Positions 22,363 to 34,795 of a DNA stretch of 64,000 nt are shown piece by piece. The notes beneath the pieces were generated by a model that saw nothing but the letters and a program-made list of their open reading frames with translations, was not told where the DNA came from and did not search any database. Positions within the stretch are counted from its first letter, which is position 1, and each line of letters begins with the position of its first letter. This stretch comes from Craterostigma plantagineum (Eukaryota; Streptophyta; Magnoliopsida; Lamiales; Linderniaceae): the NCBI GenBank assembly GCA_027422505.1, contig JAPQWV010000001.1, forward strand, positions 1,054,001-1,118,000. The letters run 5' to 3'. The translations under genes were made by a program, and so were the position numbers.

Positions 22363-25300
22363 TTAGGGATGTTGATCATTTTGAGACATTTCTTGTTCTG
22401 GCGCTAGCAAAGCCTCTACTTGTTGCTGCTGAATTGGATTCTGTGGCTCTAGCTGCAAATAATTAGTTTAGGAGTTTCAGCACAACATTAGATAGAAACT
22501 ATGTAGCATGTAGCTCTACATGCAAGAAAATCATAATAAGCGCATGCTTTAGGGTGTCTTATTGTGTCAAGACAGTAAAAAGTAAAGGTGTTAACATCTT
22601 ACCACCGACAAGAGCAGTCCAATGAAACGGTACACAGTGTTGGCAACAGCGAGCATCAACGTCTGGGTTGGTAATTGCACGACGGCGCACTGAGAGATAA
22701 GCAGTGGTTTTTAGAATAGAAAAGAGTCATTATGCTCCTGAGTTTTTACCAATTTTAATGCAAAGCGTATGTTGCTCTAAAATTCTAACATGTATATTAA
22801 TAGATAAGGATTGAGGAACGTGGATGTTAGAATGAATGAAAAATCTTACGAGCTTCTTTTCTTTCAGCTGTTCAAGGAAATCATGCTGATTCAACCCCTG
22901 GAAGATAACATAATCTGCCTTTCCATTAGAATTCCTGTCACAAAATGCTTATGTTTCAAAAACAAATTTTGACGGAAATAAAATGGTTAAACTCTAAACT
23001 TCCAGTGATAGAAAAATTGGTTTATGTGTAAGTACTTGTTCTTCATGTGCTTTTGGGATACCAGGCGATCCATCACCAACTCTGGTGGCCAATCCGCAAC
23101 CAACCTAACCAATGATGTCAAATGTGCAGAAAAAACCAAAATCATTTGCCAAGTAAGTTTAATGTAGATAAGTTTATCAAACAATTTTCAACATGCACTT
23201 TGGACGTGCTGAAAATCACAATTACTGATACGTCAATGGATCAGTATCGATATATTCCCATTGAAATGGTTCAAGATAACGAAAGTAAGTAGTCTTACGA
23301 CTCTGGAGAGGAGGTTTTCCTGTATCCCTGCAACATGCATAAACAATAGATAGAAATGTAATTTGCAAAACATGCAAAGCCGAAAACCATCATGAACCAA
23401 AAATAGTTCTTAGCCTACTATCGCAGCATAAATGGGTGTAGTAAATCATTAAACACTTAGAAGATTGGTGAAGCTTACCACCAGTCTAGTTATTAAAATA
23501 CGCTTGCCTTGTTTCTTTCCATACAAGTTTCCCTGAGATCACCAAAACGTAAAACTATCAGAACTATACTAACTAAAGGTAGTGTATCTAATAATTATAT
23601 GCCACACTTCACAAATGCTTAAAACACTGAAGTTTCAAGAAACGTTATACTTGATGATCGAATAAGGTGATGCTCTGAAGGTGGCAGAACAGACTTTTTC
23701 CTCTAAAAATCATTAAGATCATGAAACCCAATAATCCCCACAATTTTATAATATCAAACAAAGAAGATTATATGTGGGCTTGCTAAAACATACAAAAGCA
23801 CCATTACTCAATAATCCCCAAATAATCTAGATTTTTTGCACGATACATAATTTTTCTGCCAAAAAGATCCCAAAAGAATTTTAACCTGACAATCATAATC
23901 CCCAAAGAATCCTCCACCTCATCCAAGTAATCTAACCATTGTGGATATCATAGGAACTTTTTGGAAAACAAGAGGATAAATGACATGCTAAAGTATATCA
24001 CGTATAGCATGCTATTTTCTTTAGTGGTGCATCTAAGAACAACGATGACAAGCGATCACGGGAAAATCATATATGCGGGACTTGATATCTCCAACAAACC
24101 ACAACGTAGCTGCAAACCAAGTTCCCACGGGATAAATGACATGCTAAAGTATATCACGTATAGCATGCTATTTCATAAAAGTCAAGGACTTAGAATATTT
24201 AAAAAAAGCTTACCTCCCAGCATTGCATATATCTTTCTTGTGCTGACGGTGATGCAAGCAATGGCTGCTCGGGTGAGGGCGTATTCGTCATGGGGTTACC
24301 TCTGTCTACAGCAGCAGGGGGCATGCCTGATAACCCTTGCTGAGACATCGCTGCGGTAGATATCATAGTGCCATCAGGTCCCCAAATGGAGAATATAGGA
24401 AATTCCAAATCTCATGGCTCACATGCCCAGAAACAGAGAATATACGAAAACAGATGTCTATTCACCAGGAAGGTAAAGAGTAGATTCAGCAGAAGATGGT
24501 CCAGAAATAGATGGCACGTGTATTTCATATGTCTTCACAGGGCTATGAATTGATGATGCATTCTCATTTCCCGTTTGGTTTAAAGAAGCAAGGGCCTCCA
24601 TAAAATTTTCTGAGATAAGGACAAGAAAATGGGGATTCTTGATATTGTCGACAGCCGAATCTGCGGCTTGTGGATCTTGTTTACCCTGCATTGGCGAGTG
24701 ACATGATTAGTATCATAATCATACGGTGGTCTTGTAAATATTTTTGTATGAAAGAATGCTCAGCATGATATTAAGTAATTCCGTTTTGATCAAAACTGCG
24801 GATGCAAGAAACTTATAGCCAACACAGATTACATTTCACAATCGCAAGGCATGGACATTAACTACATTTAAAAAAATCCATATCAAAGTGAATATAATAT
24901 TAAGATTGTTAGCAGGCCAAGCAAACCGTCACTTGCAACGAATATATCAAGAATAGTTGTTCAATAATTTAAGCATAGAAAAAGCAGATCCAAGCAGATT
25001 ATGCAGCCTTCAGACAGAATGTACAACTATTACTGCTGCCTACGAGACCTATGATAATTATCCTACGATCATAACAAAAAGATTTAGTACCGCATTATAA
25101 ATTCCTCTGAGTTTTGGGAGCTGCTTCGGGCAAATGACGGAGAGAGAGATAGCGAACTGAAGAAGAGGAATATTCCAGAGCAATGCTATTAAGAGCATAT
25201 AACAGTATAGGAATGTTTTAAATTATGATACCTGAGGAAAATATTTTGCAAGTGTCTCTGCATCATAAAGAGAACTGTCAAGTTGTGTTTTGACAGCAAC

Positions 25301-26798
25301 GCCGTTTTCCAGATTCTGCGGCTCTGGTCTATAGACTGGTGTGGGTAACGGGTAAGGATTACTAGCAGCAACAAGAACACAATGCTTTTGTACTTGCGCA
25401 TTCTGATTTTTGGTCCCAGGCGGGGAGTAGAACATCTACAATTTGCGCAAACATCATAAAATAAGCAGAGTGAGGGATAACTGGGTATAGTGAACAATGA
25501 TGCAACCAAATCTAATACGGGAGATTAGCACAAGACATATGCATGTATTAGGTAATAAAGAACATGTGTTAAAAGAATAAAAAAACAGACCATTAAAGCT
25601 TCTCCAAGCCCTTCCGCAATTGCAGCATCACTGAAACCACCACCCACAAAGGGTAAAGCAGAAAGCCACTGAAAGAATAACTCAATGTTTGTAGTCCAAC
25701 CGCTGCGTTGCACGAGGCAAGCTGTTTTACAAAACCGTAGTAGTAAGAGGAGAAGGAAAAAATTAATTGACTGCAAGATAGAAAGGGAAGAATCTCAAAA
25801 GAAAAACGAAAAGAAGGAAGAAAGTTTGTGATATAACAATCCACCTCCCATTAGGGCCAAATGTCTGTACTGGCAGACCAACAAGAGTATTAGAAATCAA
25901 GTTGATCTGATGACTTCAAAACACATAATTTATGCAGAATAAATGTAGTAAACAATAAATCTCGTGGTCAGGGTAGTAAAAATGTAATGTTATCTTGGAC
26001 GACAAATACGAAGATAAACTATCAACTTACTGAAACTCTACTGTTTATGATGAATAAATTAAGATAACAGCAGAAGAGTCAAGGAAAGCAATGAACATGA
26101 AGTACTGAACACGCACCACTGTAAGGACTACGAGCACTGAACATGATGAGTGAGAGCTCAGTGAGATCCTTAGAGTGCTTCTGGAAGAATACATATTAGA
26201 AGATACGAATAAGCAGCATCTTTATGAAGCGGAAATCATAAAAATCAACAGAAGGTAGCAAACAAAAGAATGACCAATTTGGCACGCGTACCTCATCAGC
26301 TGCATTATTCCCACAAAAACATCTGTGAAGGAAAACCAAAGTTGCTAACAGTAAAGACCAACAACTTCCACTTCAAATGGAGATGAACGATATACATATA
26401 AATCACAACGCAATGGCAGGGTTGCACTCAAAATTACACGAAAATTGGTTGTCCAGACATAATAACATACGCTACCACCAACGAACAAGAACGATTAAGT
26501 CAATCCAAGTCCGACGAAACATTACGGAACCGCTGCCGCACGCAACGACGGCGTCGCGGCAACGCGTGTCCGCGCGTGTTTGAGAGAGGCCGTACCTAAC
26601 AATTTTTTCGAGGTAATCGGAGAAAATCGTTAGCCAGAAAGGTCCGAGGGCGGCGGTACCTTCAACGACAACGATCAGCTGCTTCCGCACCGTTTTTCCG
26701 ACCTTAGATTTTTCCGCTCCTGGTTTTGTTTTTGGTTCTCCAACTGTTCCATCAAGTGTCATGGTTGATTTTTCACTTTCACTTCCACTCATTTTCAT
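22363..26798 (-). CDS. MED25-like Mediator subunit (short form)
   Basis: Fourteen exons: 26,596-26,798; 26,292-26,322; 26,117-26,180; 25,591-25,721; 25,232-25,435; 25,091-25,156; 24,466-24,685; 24,214-24,350; 23,479-23,532; 23,299-23,327; 23,036-23,104; 22,850-22,934; 22,603-22,689; 22,363-22,452. All junctions keep frame and give about 489 residues. The N-terminal von Willebrand A-like Mediator-binding domain shows KQLIVVVEGTAALGPFW, ACLVQRSGWTTNIELFFQWL, HCVLVAASNPYPLPTPVYRP and VICPKQLPKLRGIYNA. A short linker leads to a PTOV/ACID-type activator-binding domain (CWEGNLYGKKQGKRI, SLVADWPPELVMDRL, CAVVQLPTQTLMLAVAN). MED25 links transcription factors to Mediator, for example in jasmonate signalling and flowering. 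The long Gln-rich tail of Arabidopsis MED25/PFT1 (over 800 residues) is reduced to NPIQQQQVEALLAPEQE. It may be a divergent paralogue rather than the main MED25. Confidence 0.9.
23974..24173. repeat. 44-bp direct repeat in a MED25-like intron
   Basis: ggataaatgacatgctaaag... occurs at 23,974-24,017 and 24,130-24,173, 156 bp apart and apparently identical over 44 bp. Each unit contains the palindrome tagcatgcta. Such a perfect repeat suggests recent duplication or the ends of a small insertion. Confidence 0.75.
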
Positions 26799-27482
26799 TT
26801 TCTATTTTCTTTTTCTTTTATTTTTTTACCTTCCCTCTACTTTGGTTTTGTTACTTTGTGGGGGATAATATATTAATAAAACCTTATTTTATACAGGTGA
26901 AATGAAAGTGACTGGAATTAAATTGAGCAGAGTTCTTGTAATCAACTGTATTGAGCAAATCCCATCTCCCTCAATTAATTTTCTTTCATATTTGCTCCTC
27001 TTAAACAAATTACTGTTTTTAATATCATGATTTTGTTCTCCCTCCCCCATAATAAATTTTATTCTCCTATTTTGCTGCTCATAATAATAAAATTGCTTTT
27101 TAAAATAATGATTTTGTATCTGACAGCTCCGTCCTTATAGTAGTAATTAATTAATTAAACATTAAATAAAGTATCTTTACCACTCCCCCCCCCCCCTACT
27201 TACCCTCCTTTTTCAACACCAAACATTGCGTGTATACGAGGTATTTACTTGATAGAAGTAGAGAGTGGGAGGAAGAAGATTTAGATCAAGTAAAAATCTT
27301 TCTGATATCCATTTCAACTGCATTCGCTAAGCATTACAAGGATCCGTTATCAGATGACCGCACAAGGAACCGATAGACATAGTAAAGATTTGTCGATTTT
27401 GCATGAAGAAATAATCATTTTCTTGCTTGAATGAATGCACACCTTTTTTTTGTATTAGTTATATTCTTGAGCGAACGTGGAA
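26799..27482. other. Intergenic region with a poly-C run
   Basis: It holds the MED25-like promoter side and the 3' flank of the aminopeptidase gene. It is AT-rich, with a run of about 13 C near 27,185-27,198. No gene seen. Confidence 0.5.
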
Positions 27483-30394
27483 TTACGATAGCTTTGCAGC
27501 GTCGAATGTGGTCAGAATCTCAGCGCCAGTTCTCGTAATAAGAATGGTGTGCTCGAACTGTGCTGCTGGGCTGCCATCGGCTGTTAGAGTCGTCCAATTA
27601 TCTTCCCAAGTGATGCATTCCGTGGTTCCCAGTGTAAGGATGGGCTCTGTAGACGAAAAGAAGAAGAAAACATTTCAAGATTATGTACGCATGGATATCT
27701 AAATCTACAGCCAAACTTCATTAAAGATTATCGATGCACGAAATTCTTTAGAATCATTTTTCCAGGTTTTCGATTCTTTCTCAAGGTGAGTTTACATTCA
27801 GACATAGCTTCTGCTTTCTTACAACTGAGCGACGGAAATTTTCAAGTGCATGAAACATCTATTTTATTAGAAATCGAGGGGTCCTTCCTAAAACCAATTG
27901 GTAATAGGAGGAGAAAGCCTCTTATATATATACTAGTTTCAAGAGCTTGAATTATCCGATGTGGGACGAAACCCACTTAGAATCTCAACATATTTCATCG
28001 TTAAATCGCAGTCAATACAGAGAATAGGATCAGTTCTCACCGATGGTAAATGTTTGCCCTTCGACCATATGGCCACCCTTGTCATTACCTGTCAGTGCGA
28101 TGAACGAATGAATGAATATATAGCAGTCGCAGATTACTTTCTTTTTCTTTTTTCTTTTTTGTTTGAATAGAATGCAGACGTACGATGGTGAAAGATGAGA
28201 GGCTCGGAGTGGAAAATAGTTCCTATGCCGTGCCCAACAAAACGGTCCACAACACCATAGCCATACTTCTCAGCATGTTCGCTTTGGGAAATAAAAATTA
28301 AAAGAAAATGCCGAGTTCATAATTGGAGGATCACCTCATTGTAGCATTTGATGTTCTCAGTTGGGTGATAGTATTTAAGTACCTTATCCTCTTTCCGATT
28401 TTCCTGAATACAGCCCCATCTTTGCAGCAAGCAATGCCTTTGTACATGCATTCTTCTGTCACCTGAGAGTGTAATTTAAGTATATGAATTTCATATGATT
28501 TTCGAAATTAATGATACACGGATGTTGATAAAATCTATGGATTTTGAGACAGACATCGACTGCACGTTAATACAAAAGGCACGTACCTTTACGAGCCGTA
28601 TCAATGAATTGTTCACTTTGCCACAAAAAAAGGTCTTTGAAGTATCTCCATGATAACCCTGTAAAAACAACAATCAAAGTTAGAAGATCAGCTTTGAAAA
28701 TCAAGATATGTAGAACATACATATTGTTTGCGGATTAAGCTTATATAGCAAAACTGGCATTCATAGACAGTTTATGAAATCTCAAAAAGCACAACAGAAA
28801 CTTGACAATGATAGCGAATATATACACTCGAAACAAATGTAAAAGAACTCACGTTTAAGTAGACTGTTACGTCGATGTTTATTATATCACCATCCTGCAG
28901 AAGAAAAAATGACGTAAAAAAAAAGGAAAGGAAAATACAATTAAATTAGCAGTAGCAGAAAGCTACAGAACACAAGACACGACCTGCAATTGTCGTGAAT
29001 CAGGTATTCCATGGCACATGCATTCATTAACTGATGTGCAGACACTCTTAGGAAAACCGCCGGACCCTAACGGCGAAGGATATGCCCCAGCGTCGATGAT
29101 CATTTGATGCACCGCTTTATCAATCTCATTCGTAGTCACTGATGGCTGTGATGATTTTCAGAAATGTAAAAAGTATAAGCCAATAATGGTGCAGCATTTC
29201 AATGTTTCTAACGAATTATAATTCGATCGAAAGAACTAATTGGTTATTCTTGGAAACTACCACTTCTTACCCGAACTAATGTTCCTGCAAAGTCCACGAC
29301 CCGAGCAGCAAGTTCACACGCAGCCCTCATACGTGCGATGCCTTCAGCATCATGAATTTGATGCTCGCTCGATATTTCGGGCAAAGCTTTTGAACCAAAA
29401 TAAGGGGGTCTGGGAATATGATCGGGCACGGGCAGTGATGGTGATACCTTTCCACGGAACAAAGGAGGTCTCTTTTTCGCCGACGGTGAACTTTGAAGCT
29501 CGCGTTCTCTGTATTAAAGAAACCTAGTTGGTGTGAAATTTTGAATCGTAGGCATCGAAAATCTGATACAAGGATATGCTCTAAATCTGACTACAGAGAC
29601 AGTACTAGGAAGTCGAGTATCAGGTGCAGAAGATTGAAATGAGACATAATAACGAGAATTGGGTAAATTACGAGTACCTTCTTATTCTAAAGGCCTCCTC
29701 CAACCCAGATAGCCTCTTTGCATAAATAACAAGCCTGTTATTCACATTTGGACCTTCAGATCATGCAAAAAAACGGCAAACGCGTGAAGAAATTAGAACC
29801 ATAACTTGCACAAAAACAGATCACCAAACACAATCAAGAAACCTTTCCCAATTAAACAAGCAAAAGAGTTGGAATTCCATAAAACCCCATCTCAGAATAT
29901 CTCGTCATGGCCTGAGCCCAATGTAGCACAACGAATACAGAGCCATCCATTTCCACATCGTGGGTACCATACCAAACTCAATTTTCCCTACGTGTCAACC
30001 CACACAAAAACACACATAACCTTTGAATATTCAGTTTGACGAGCTTTGAGCTCTCTAACAAAAGAGCTCCAGCTGAGAACCCAACAGTTCTGCTTCAATT
30101 TTCACCACTGCTCATTTGGACAATTCAACTTTCCCAACGGAAATCAATCCTAAAACTCTCAGTCTCAGTTCAAGTGATTGTGCTAAAACACACGTAGAAG
30201 CATAAACACAAGCAGTTAGTAGACAAAGGGCACACACCTGATGGACGCAAGGTGCAAGAAGAACTGATTTGGCCCCCAATAAACACACTCGACGAGGATG
30301 AAAATCTAGCAGCATCAACATGTACTGATGCAGATGAGAGCTGCGTACATGCTGGTCTGCAAGAAAGTGAGATGTTTCCTAATCCCACTGCCAT
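27483..30394 (-). CDS. Methionine aminopeptidase type 1, organelle-targeted (MAP1B/C/D-like)
   Basis: Ten exons: 30,234-30,394; 29,678-29,734; 29,271-29,508; 28,984-29,145; 28,853-28,894; 28,587-28,658; 28,383-28,462; 28,184-28,281; 28,041-28,088; 27,483-27,646; total 1,122 nt, 373 residues. The M24 metallopeptidase fold is clear, and all five metal ligands are visible: Asp in NIDVTVYL, Asp in [10 protein letters not shown], His in FVGHGIG, Glu in FTIEPIL and Glu in QFEHTI. The enzyme removes initiator Met from nascent proteins. The N-terminus ([20 protein letters not shown]) is Ser-rich with few acidic residues, like a plastid or mitochondrial transit peptide, and the [19 protein letters not shown] block is typical of the organellar isoforms. 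One usual Tyr is Ser ([12 protein letters not shown]). The first donor (30,234) was chosen because only it keeps frame; it is a weak GTGTGC site. Confidence 0.94.
27880..27970 (-). repeat. Degenerate LTR fragment related to the miniature LTR element
   Basis: Within the last intron of the aminopeptidase gene. The blocks taaaaccaattggtaatag and gatgtgggacgaaaccca match, in order, the taaaaccaattgg(c)(t/a)atag and ggtgtgggacat blocks of the LTRs at 53,347 and 53,766. Boundaries are unclear. Confidence 0.4.
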
Positions 30395-31428
30395 TTCACA
30401 TGAAGAGAAAAAAGGTCTCTTGATTTTATGTTTTGAAGTGGAGGGACGGAGCAGATAACGTACACATACGTTTTGGAGAGATTTTTTTCCGGCGATATTT
30501 TTAATTAATTTCTACAATTATAATCCATTAAATACTTTTCAAGGAAAGGAACTGCTTAGTTGGGCCATCATGCATTTTTGGGCTTACGAAGATTGCCTTG
30601 TTATTGGGCTTTCAGCCCAGTTTTAGTTGCTGCCCGGCTTAATAGATAACTAGTTTAACATCGAATGGTATTATTTTTTTCCAGATTGACGATTATATAA
30701 TATCATATTGATTGGTCAATGTTTGACAGTTTGAGATAACCCTCTATATATCTATTACTTACTACCTAATTCAAATAATATGTAGCAGGAAAATGAACCT
30801 GGCCTTGTGAAGTTATGAAAAGTCCAATTTGCAAATTGTTCGTTAGTCAACTATAGAATCTTAAATGATCTAATATTTTATTCACATTTGATCCACTTGA
30901 CTTGGTCAACGACACACTTTGCGTTGACTGAACCGAGCCACCTTAATGTAGTCGACTTGACTTTAAAGCCCTTCATATTAATTTTATTTTTTCTTTATGG
31001 ATAGTTGACAATTTTCATAGCTGCAACAATTCGATGAATTTTGACCCTATGAATGGGTCAACCCAAAGATTGCCACATCACATCTGAAAACCAGTCGAAC
31101 TTACATAAAGGGGTTCAAAAGTCGAAATCGAAGTACTTGCGTATTATATTATCGTGTGGTCCAGTATTTAACAATCAAGGATTTTCCACTCCCATGAAGA
31201 TGAACATTATATTTTATATATTAATAATAAATAAAAGACTATTGAAGTTGAATTCGTCCAAACCCACCCTGCAATGAATCCATACCAAACCAGATTTTTT
31301 TTTCTTTACTTTCCTTTTACCAACACCGCACGTATATAACTTACGCATTGCATATATATATTCATTACAATCCATCCTCTTCCTCGTCTTCAAGAAAGAA
31401 AGTAAAAAAATAATCAAGAACTAAAACC
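30395..31428. other. Divergent intergenic region
   Basis: It holds the 5' side of the aminopeptidase gene and the promoter of the small membrane-protein gene. A TATA-like cgtatataac lies near 31,331. No other gene seen. Confidence 0.45.
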
Positions 31429-31920
31429 ATGGTTCGTCCCATGCCAATCCATGTAAACCAAAGCTATTCGATGTCCACAGTTTCCTTAGCAATAGGCTTA
31501 TTCGCATCAGTTTCCATATTAGTAGCCTTATGTGCGAAACATGCCAGGCAAAAGATGCACACATCGAAAGCAATAAGCGATAATAATCAAGAACCAATAA
31601 GCCCTCAGAATCATCAAAAGAAGCTTCCAATACCATCGCCTAAGAAACTCATCACAAAGATAAGCAGCAAAGCCATGCTGTTTCAAGCCAAGAAGCAACA
31701 AGGAAATAGAGAATCGAACGATAGCATCGATATGGAGATGGAAGAAGACGAAGGGCTGTGGCAAAAGGCGATTTTGATGGGTGAAAAATGTCAGCCGCCC
31801 GAATTTTCGGGCGTCATATACTACGATTACTCAGGAAATAGGATCTCTGAGATGCCCAAGTCGCCGAGAGTGAGTCCTATGAGTCCCTTGAGAAATTTTA
31901 CTTTTCCAGTTAGTACGTAA
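31429..31920 (+). CDS. Small plant-specific membrane-anchored protein, function unknown
   Basis: A single exon encodes 163 residues. An N-terminal hydrophobic segment (about residues 17-36, STVSLAIGLFASVSILVALC) should span a membrane; the remainder is basic and then acidic. The segment GLWQKAILMGEKCQPPEFSGVIYYDYSGNR (residues about 109-138) is strongly patterned and is, from memory, conserved in a family of uncharacterised plant proteins. It ends with Ser-Pro repeats (PKSPRVSPMSPLR), possible phosphorylation sites. I do not know its function. Confidence 0.8.
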   Translation: MVRPMPIHVNQSYSMSTVSLAIGLFASVSILVALCAKHARQKMHTSKAISDNNQEPISPQNHQKKLPIPSPKKLITKISSKAMLFQAKKQQGNRESNDSIDMEMEEDEGLWQKAILMGEKCQPPEFSGVIYYDYSGNRISEMPKSPRVSPMSPLRNFTFPVST

Positions 31921-32423
31921 GGCTTGACGATGAATGATTCCACGCATTTTGATTGTAGGTTTGTGTAGTTTTTGTTACATGGAATTTGGTTTGTAATTGT
32001 ACTTATGTTGTCTCTGTTCTTGGTAAAATTTTGCTGCAGAAAGAAGATAACGGTAAAATCTAAATTACGACACGACGTATTATTACATGAAACAAAACAA
32101 TCCAATCCCCAGTTTTACTTCCCATGATGAAAGATATAAAAAAAACGTGAGAAGCCATCTTGAAGCATCAATGTTTGATCACCAAACTACTCAAGAGCAA
32201 CAAAGCATTCTAATTCAGATGCCATGTAGTTCGACCATTTTCATTCGTTTGCTACGTAAGTAGCTATGTATTGGCAGTTAGGTACAAAGTGAGAAGCCAT
32301 CATGAAGCATCAATGTTTTGATCTACCAAATCATCTCAGAATGTTCTTTTCTCTGATTCATACCCCATCCTTACTGTACAAATACACCTTTGCCAGAACA
32401 TATTTCACTTGATGCAAGTGTGC
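31921..32423. other. Intergenic region
   Basis: 3' flank of the small membrane-protein gene. Two imperfect copies of a gagaagccatc(t/a)tgaagcatca stretch occur near 32,150 and 32,290. No gene seen. Confidence 0.45.
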
Positions 32424-33149
32424 CTAATGATTTTTTACCTTATAAGCTCGAGCGCCTTGATGCAAAGGTAGACCACCGCTATCAGGAACTGTGGTGGAGA
32501 GAAGGACAGAAGATGGCAAACTTGAGGCCGATGCTGATGGAGGAAAATCAGACGCATTTAATGTCAAAGTCAAAGATGGAGATGCTGGGGCCAAAGTAGC
32601 AGACAAGCTCGTGCTGTTTCCAACCAAAGAAGGAGAAAGATAAACTTGCAATCTCGAAGCTGGCAGGCTTTGTGATGCCGTTGTTGGCAAAGATGAAATA
32701 AACCCCGGCATCTGTTGCATCAGAGGAGGAACTGAAAAGCCATGAGGTGGTGGAAGAAAGGTTTGCTGAGGCAATTGAGGCAAAGCATTAGGTGCACTGT
32801 AATATCCCGGCAAATACATAGGCGGCATGCCTAGGCCTCCATCACTTGAATTAGCTGGTTGATAGTTGATACAAAGCAAGCCCGCTTGGGAATGCCATCC
32901 CATGGCAACCCATTTGAGCAGAATGAGCACCTTGATTGCTCGACGATCCACGGGAGGTGCCGAAGGTGGTGGGTTTGTTGGGGTGGTATTGGCCGAGGAT
33001 AGCGAGACTGTGAAAGAATCTTAGAAGTGTTAGCTTCTGTATTTTCCTGAACCATGAAACTATTACAGTATGTGTTACACAGTTGCCTGAATAATTGCGG
33101 GATCTCTGTTAATTGGTGGGCTAGTTTGAACCGGCGGAGAAGCTTTGAC
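32424..33149 (-). pseudogene. 3' gene fragment encoding a Ser/Pro/Met-rich tail, broken
   Basis: An intact reading frame (about 32,424-32,870) encodes GLGMPPMYLPGYYSAPN, FLPPPHGFSVPPLMQQ and SLPASRLQVYLSP, a low-complexity C-terminus typical of plant transcription factors. Upstream exon-like pieces lie at about 33,007-32,870 and 33,149-33,085 (VKASPPVQTSPPINRDPAII), with an acceptor-like tgcag before 33,149. Between them the frame changes at least twice. No N-terminal domain is found further upstream, so I read it as a truncated, splice-site-bearing (not retrocopied) gene remnant. I do not recognise the family. Confidence 0.5.
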
Positions 33150-33979
33150 CTGCAAATCCTGTTGGAAAGCAAGCGGACAACTGAAATCAAGCACAGAAAC
33201 AATGTGAATGGCACCGAAAAGTAAAAGATTGCATTTTAATAACTCCACGTCATAAGTTAAAGCTGTCGTTAATGCATTTGTTCATAGTTTCCGCATATCG
33301 AAATAGGTCCCCTCGATCTTGAAAGATAGATTGACAAAGAGATTCGATCCTCTGAAGTCATACACATCCACCACGTGTCTTTAGCCGAACTCGATTAAAT
33401 GTCATATTACACAATAAAGTTTATCCACTAACAGAAATTGCACACAGAACGGGTTACTAAAACGACAAAGGTCAACGGGCTATTGTAAAACAGGCTCTCT
33501 ACGTAACGACGAATGCATGCATGTAATAATTGAACACCGTACAAGCTTACAAGTCTCTTTGATACCTTAATATCGCTCCCCCTAAATATATTCATAGATT
33601 TTGTTGCCAAGAGGGACTTGCTGACCGTCCTTTTCCTTCCTTCCGTTCAGAACGATCTCACTGCCAATATTAATGTGCAGTACTCAACTAAATAAAACAG
33701 GGCAAGTGTTGATAAAAACACACAAACTAAACCAAAACAAGCTAATTCACTCCAAATATCAGCCAGAGGAATCTTATAGTCGTTTCTTTGATAACCAATT
33801 CAAAGATGGAATAAGAATACATAAATTTCCACTTCACACACGCCGAGCTAAACTAATGCGAAAGCATGTCACTTGTTTTTCAATTTACCCAATTCAAAGA
33901 GTAAAACAGTAACAACATCGATTGAACATCAATCATAGAAAACTAAGCACGGGAAATAGCTCAATATTTCATGACTTAT
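33150..33979. other. Intergenic region without recognised genes
   Basis: No ORF or repeat can be supported. Confidence 0.4.
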
Positions 33980-34760
33980 TCAAAAGAGGTTGAGATGAAT
34001 CAGACCGCTCCGCAATCCAATGCTAGATTCTTCTGTGTTGATGTTGTACAATACGCCTTCATATCTTATGTCGCTCTTGGAGGTCAAACTTATCAGACTT
34101 CCGACAAACGAATCCGCCGTCCTATACGGGCTAAATACATGGAGCAGATAAGTGGCATACTTAATCGATCCCAACTGCGCACAAGCATTGATCTTCTGAC
34201 AAACGAATCCCAGATTGTTGGGCCACATCCCTAACCCAATTGGCATACTTAATCAATCCCAACTGCGCACTAGCATTGATCGCGCCAACCAATGTTTCCT
34301 CGTCGCATTCAATCCCTACGCTCTGCGTTCTCTTGAAGCAATACAAAGCCTCCCTCGGCTTAGCGTTACGCACGAAACCAGTCACCATTGTTGTCCATGC
34401 CACTACATCTTTGACTGGTAAGTTATCAAACAACTCACTTGTTGAACCCATATCCCCCACCTTCGAGTAAGCGTCGATAAGCGAAGTCCAAGAAATCAAA
34501 TCCCTTTCACGCATTTTGTCGAACACCTTCCACCCACACTCCAACTGACCACACTTCAAGTACGTATGTAACAAAACGTTACCTACAAACAAAATCCTCA
34601 CCAAAACCACCTAACTTTATGCTCTCCCCATGCAACTGCCTGACAAAATTGACCTTTTCACTCGCACACGCCTTCAACAACGCCGTATACGTAAAATACA
34701 CGGGCAAAAATATCTCCGCCGCCATCGTCTCTTCCGACTCCTTAATTATATAAAATTACC
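33980..34760 (-). pseudogene. Pentatricopeptide-repeat (PLS-class PPR) gene remnant
   Basis: PPR motifs read leftwards from about 34,745: LLKACASEKVNFVRQLHG, then VGNVLLHTYLKCGQLECGWK, KVFDKMRERDLISWTSLIDAYSK, LFDNLPVKDVVAWTTMVTGF and [20 protein letters not shown]. The pattern resembles the plant PLS-class PPR proteins that process organelle RNA (At5g44230-like). There is a frameshift at about 34,580 just before VGNVLL. Only some four repeats remain, and the end is duplicated in tandem (34,140-34,200 resembles 34,240-34,290). No full-length protein is possible. Confidence 0.8.
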
Positions 34761-34795
34761 CTCCGCAACAGAGCAAATACATGCAAATTTAGCTG

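Noticed and set aside
25840..25880. An extra MED25 exon with a TTTGGCCCTAATGGGAG reading
   Set aside because: The neighbouring exons join in frame without it and match the family sequence directly (SPYS then ACLVQRSGW).
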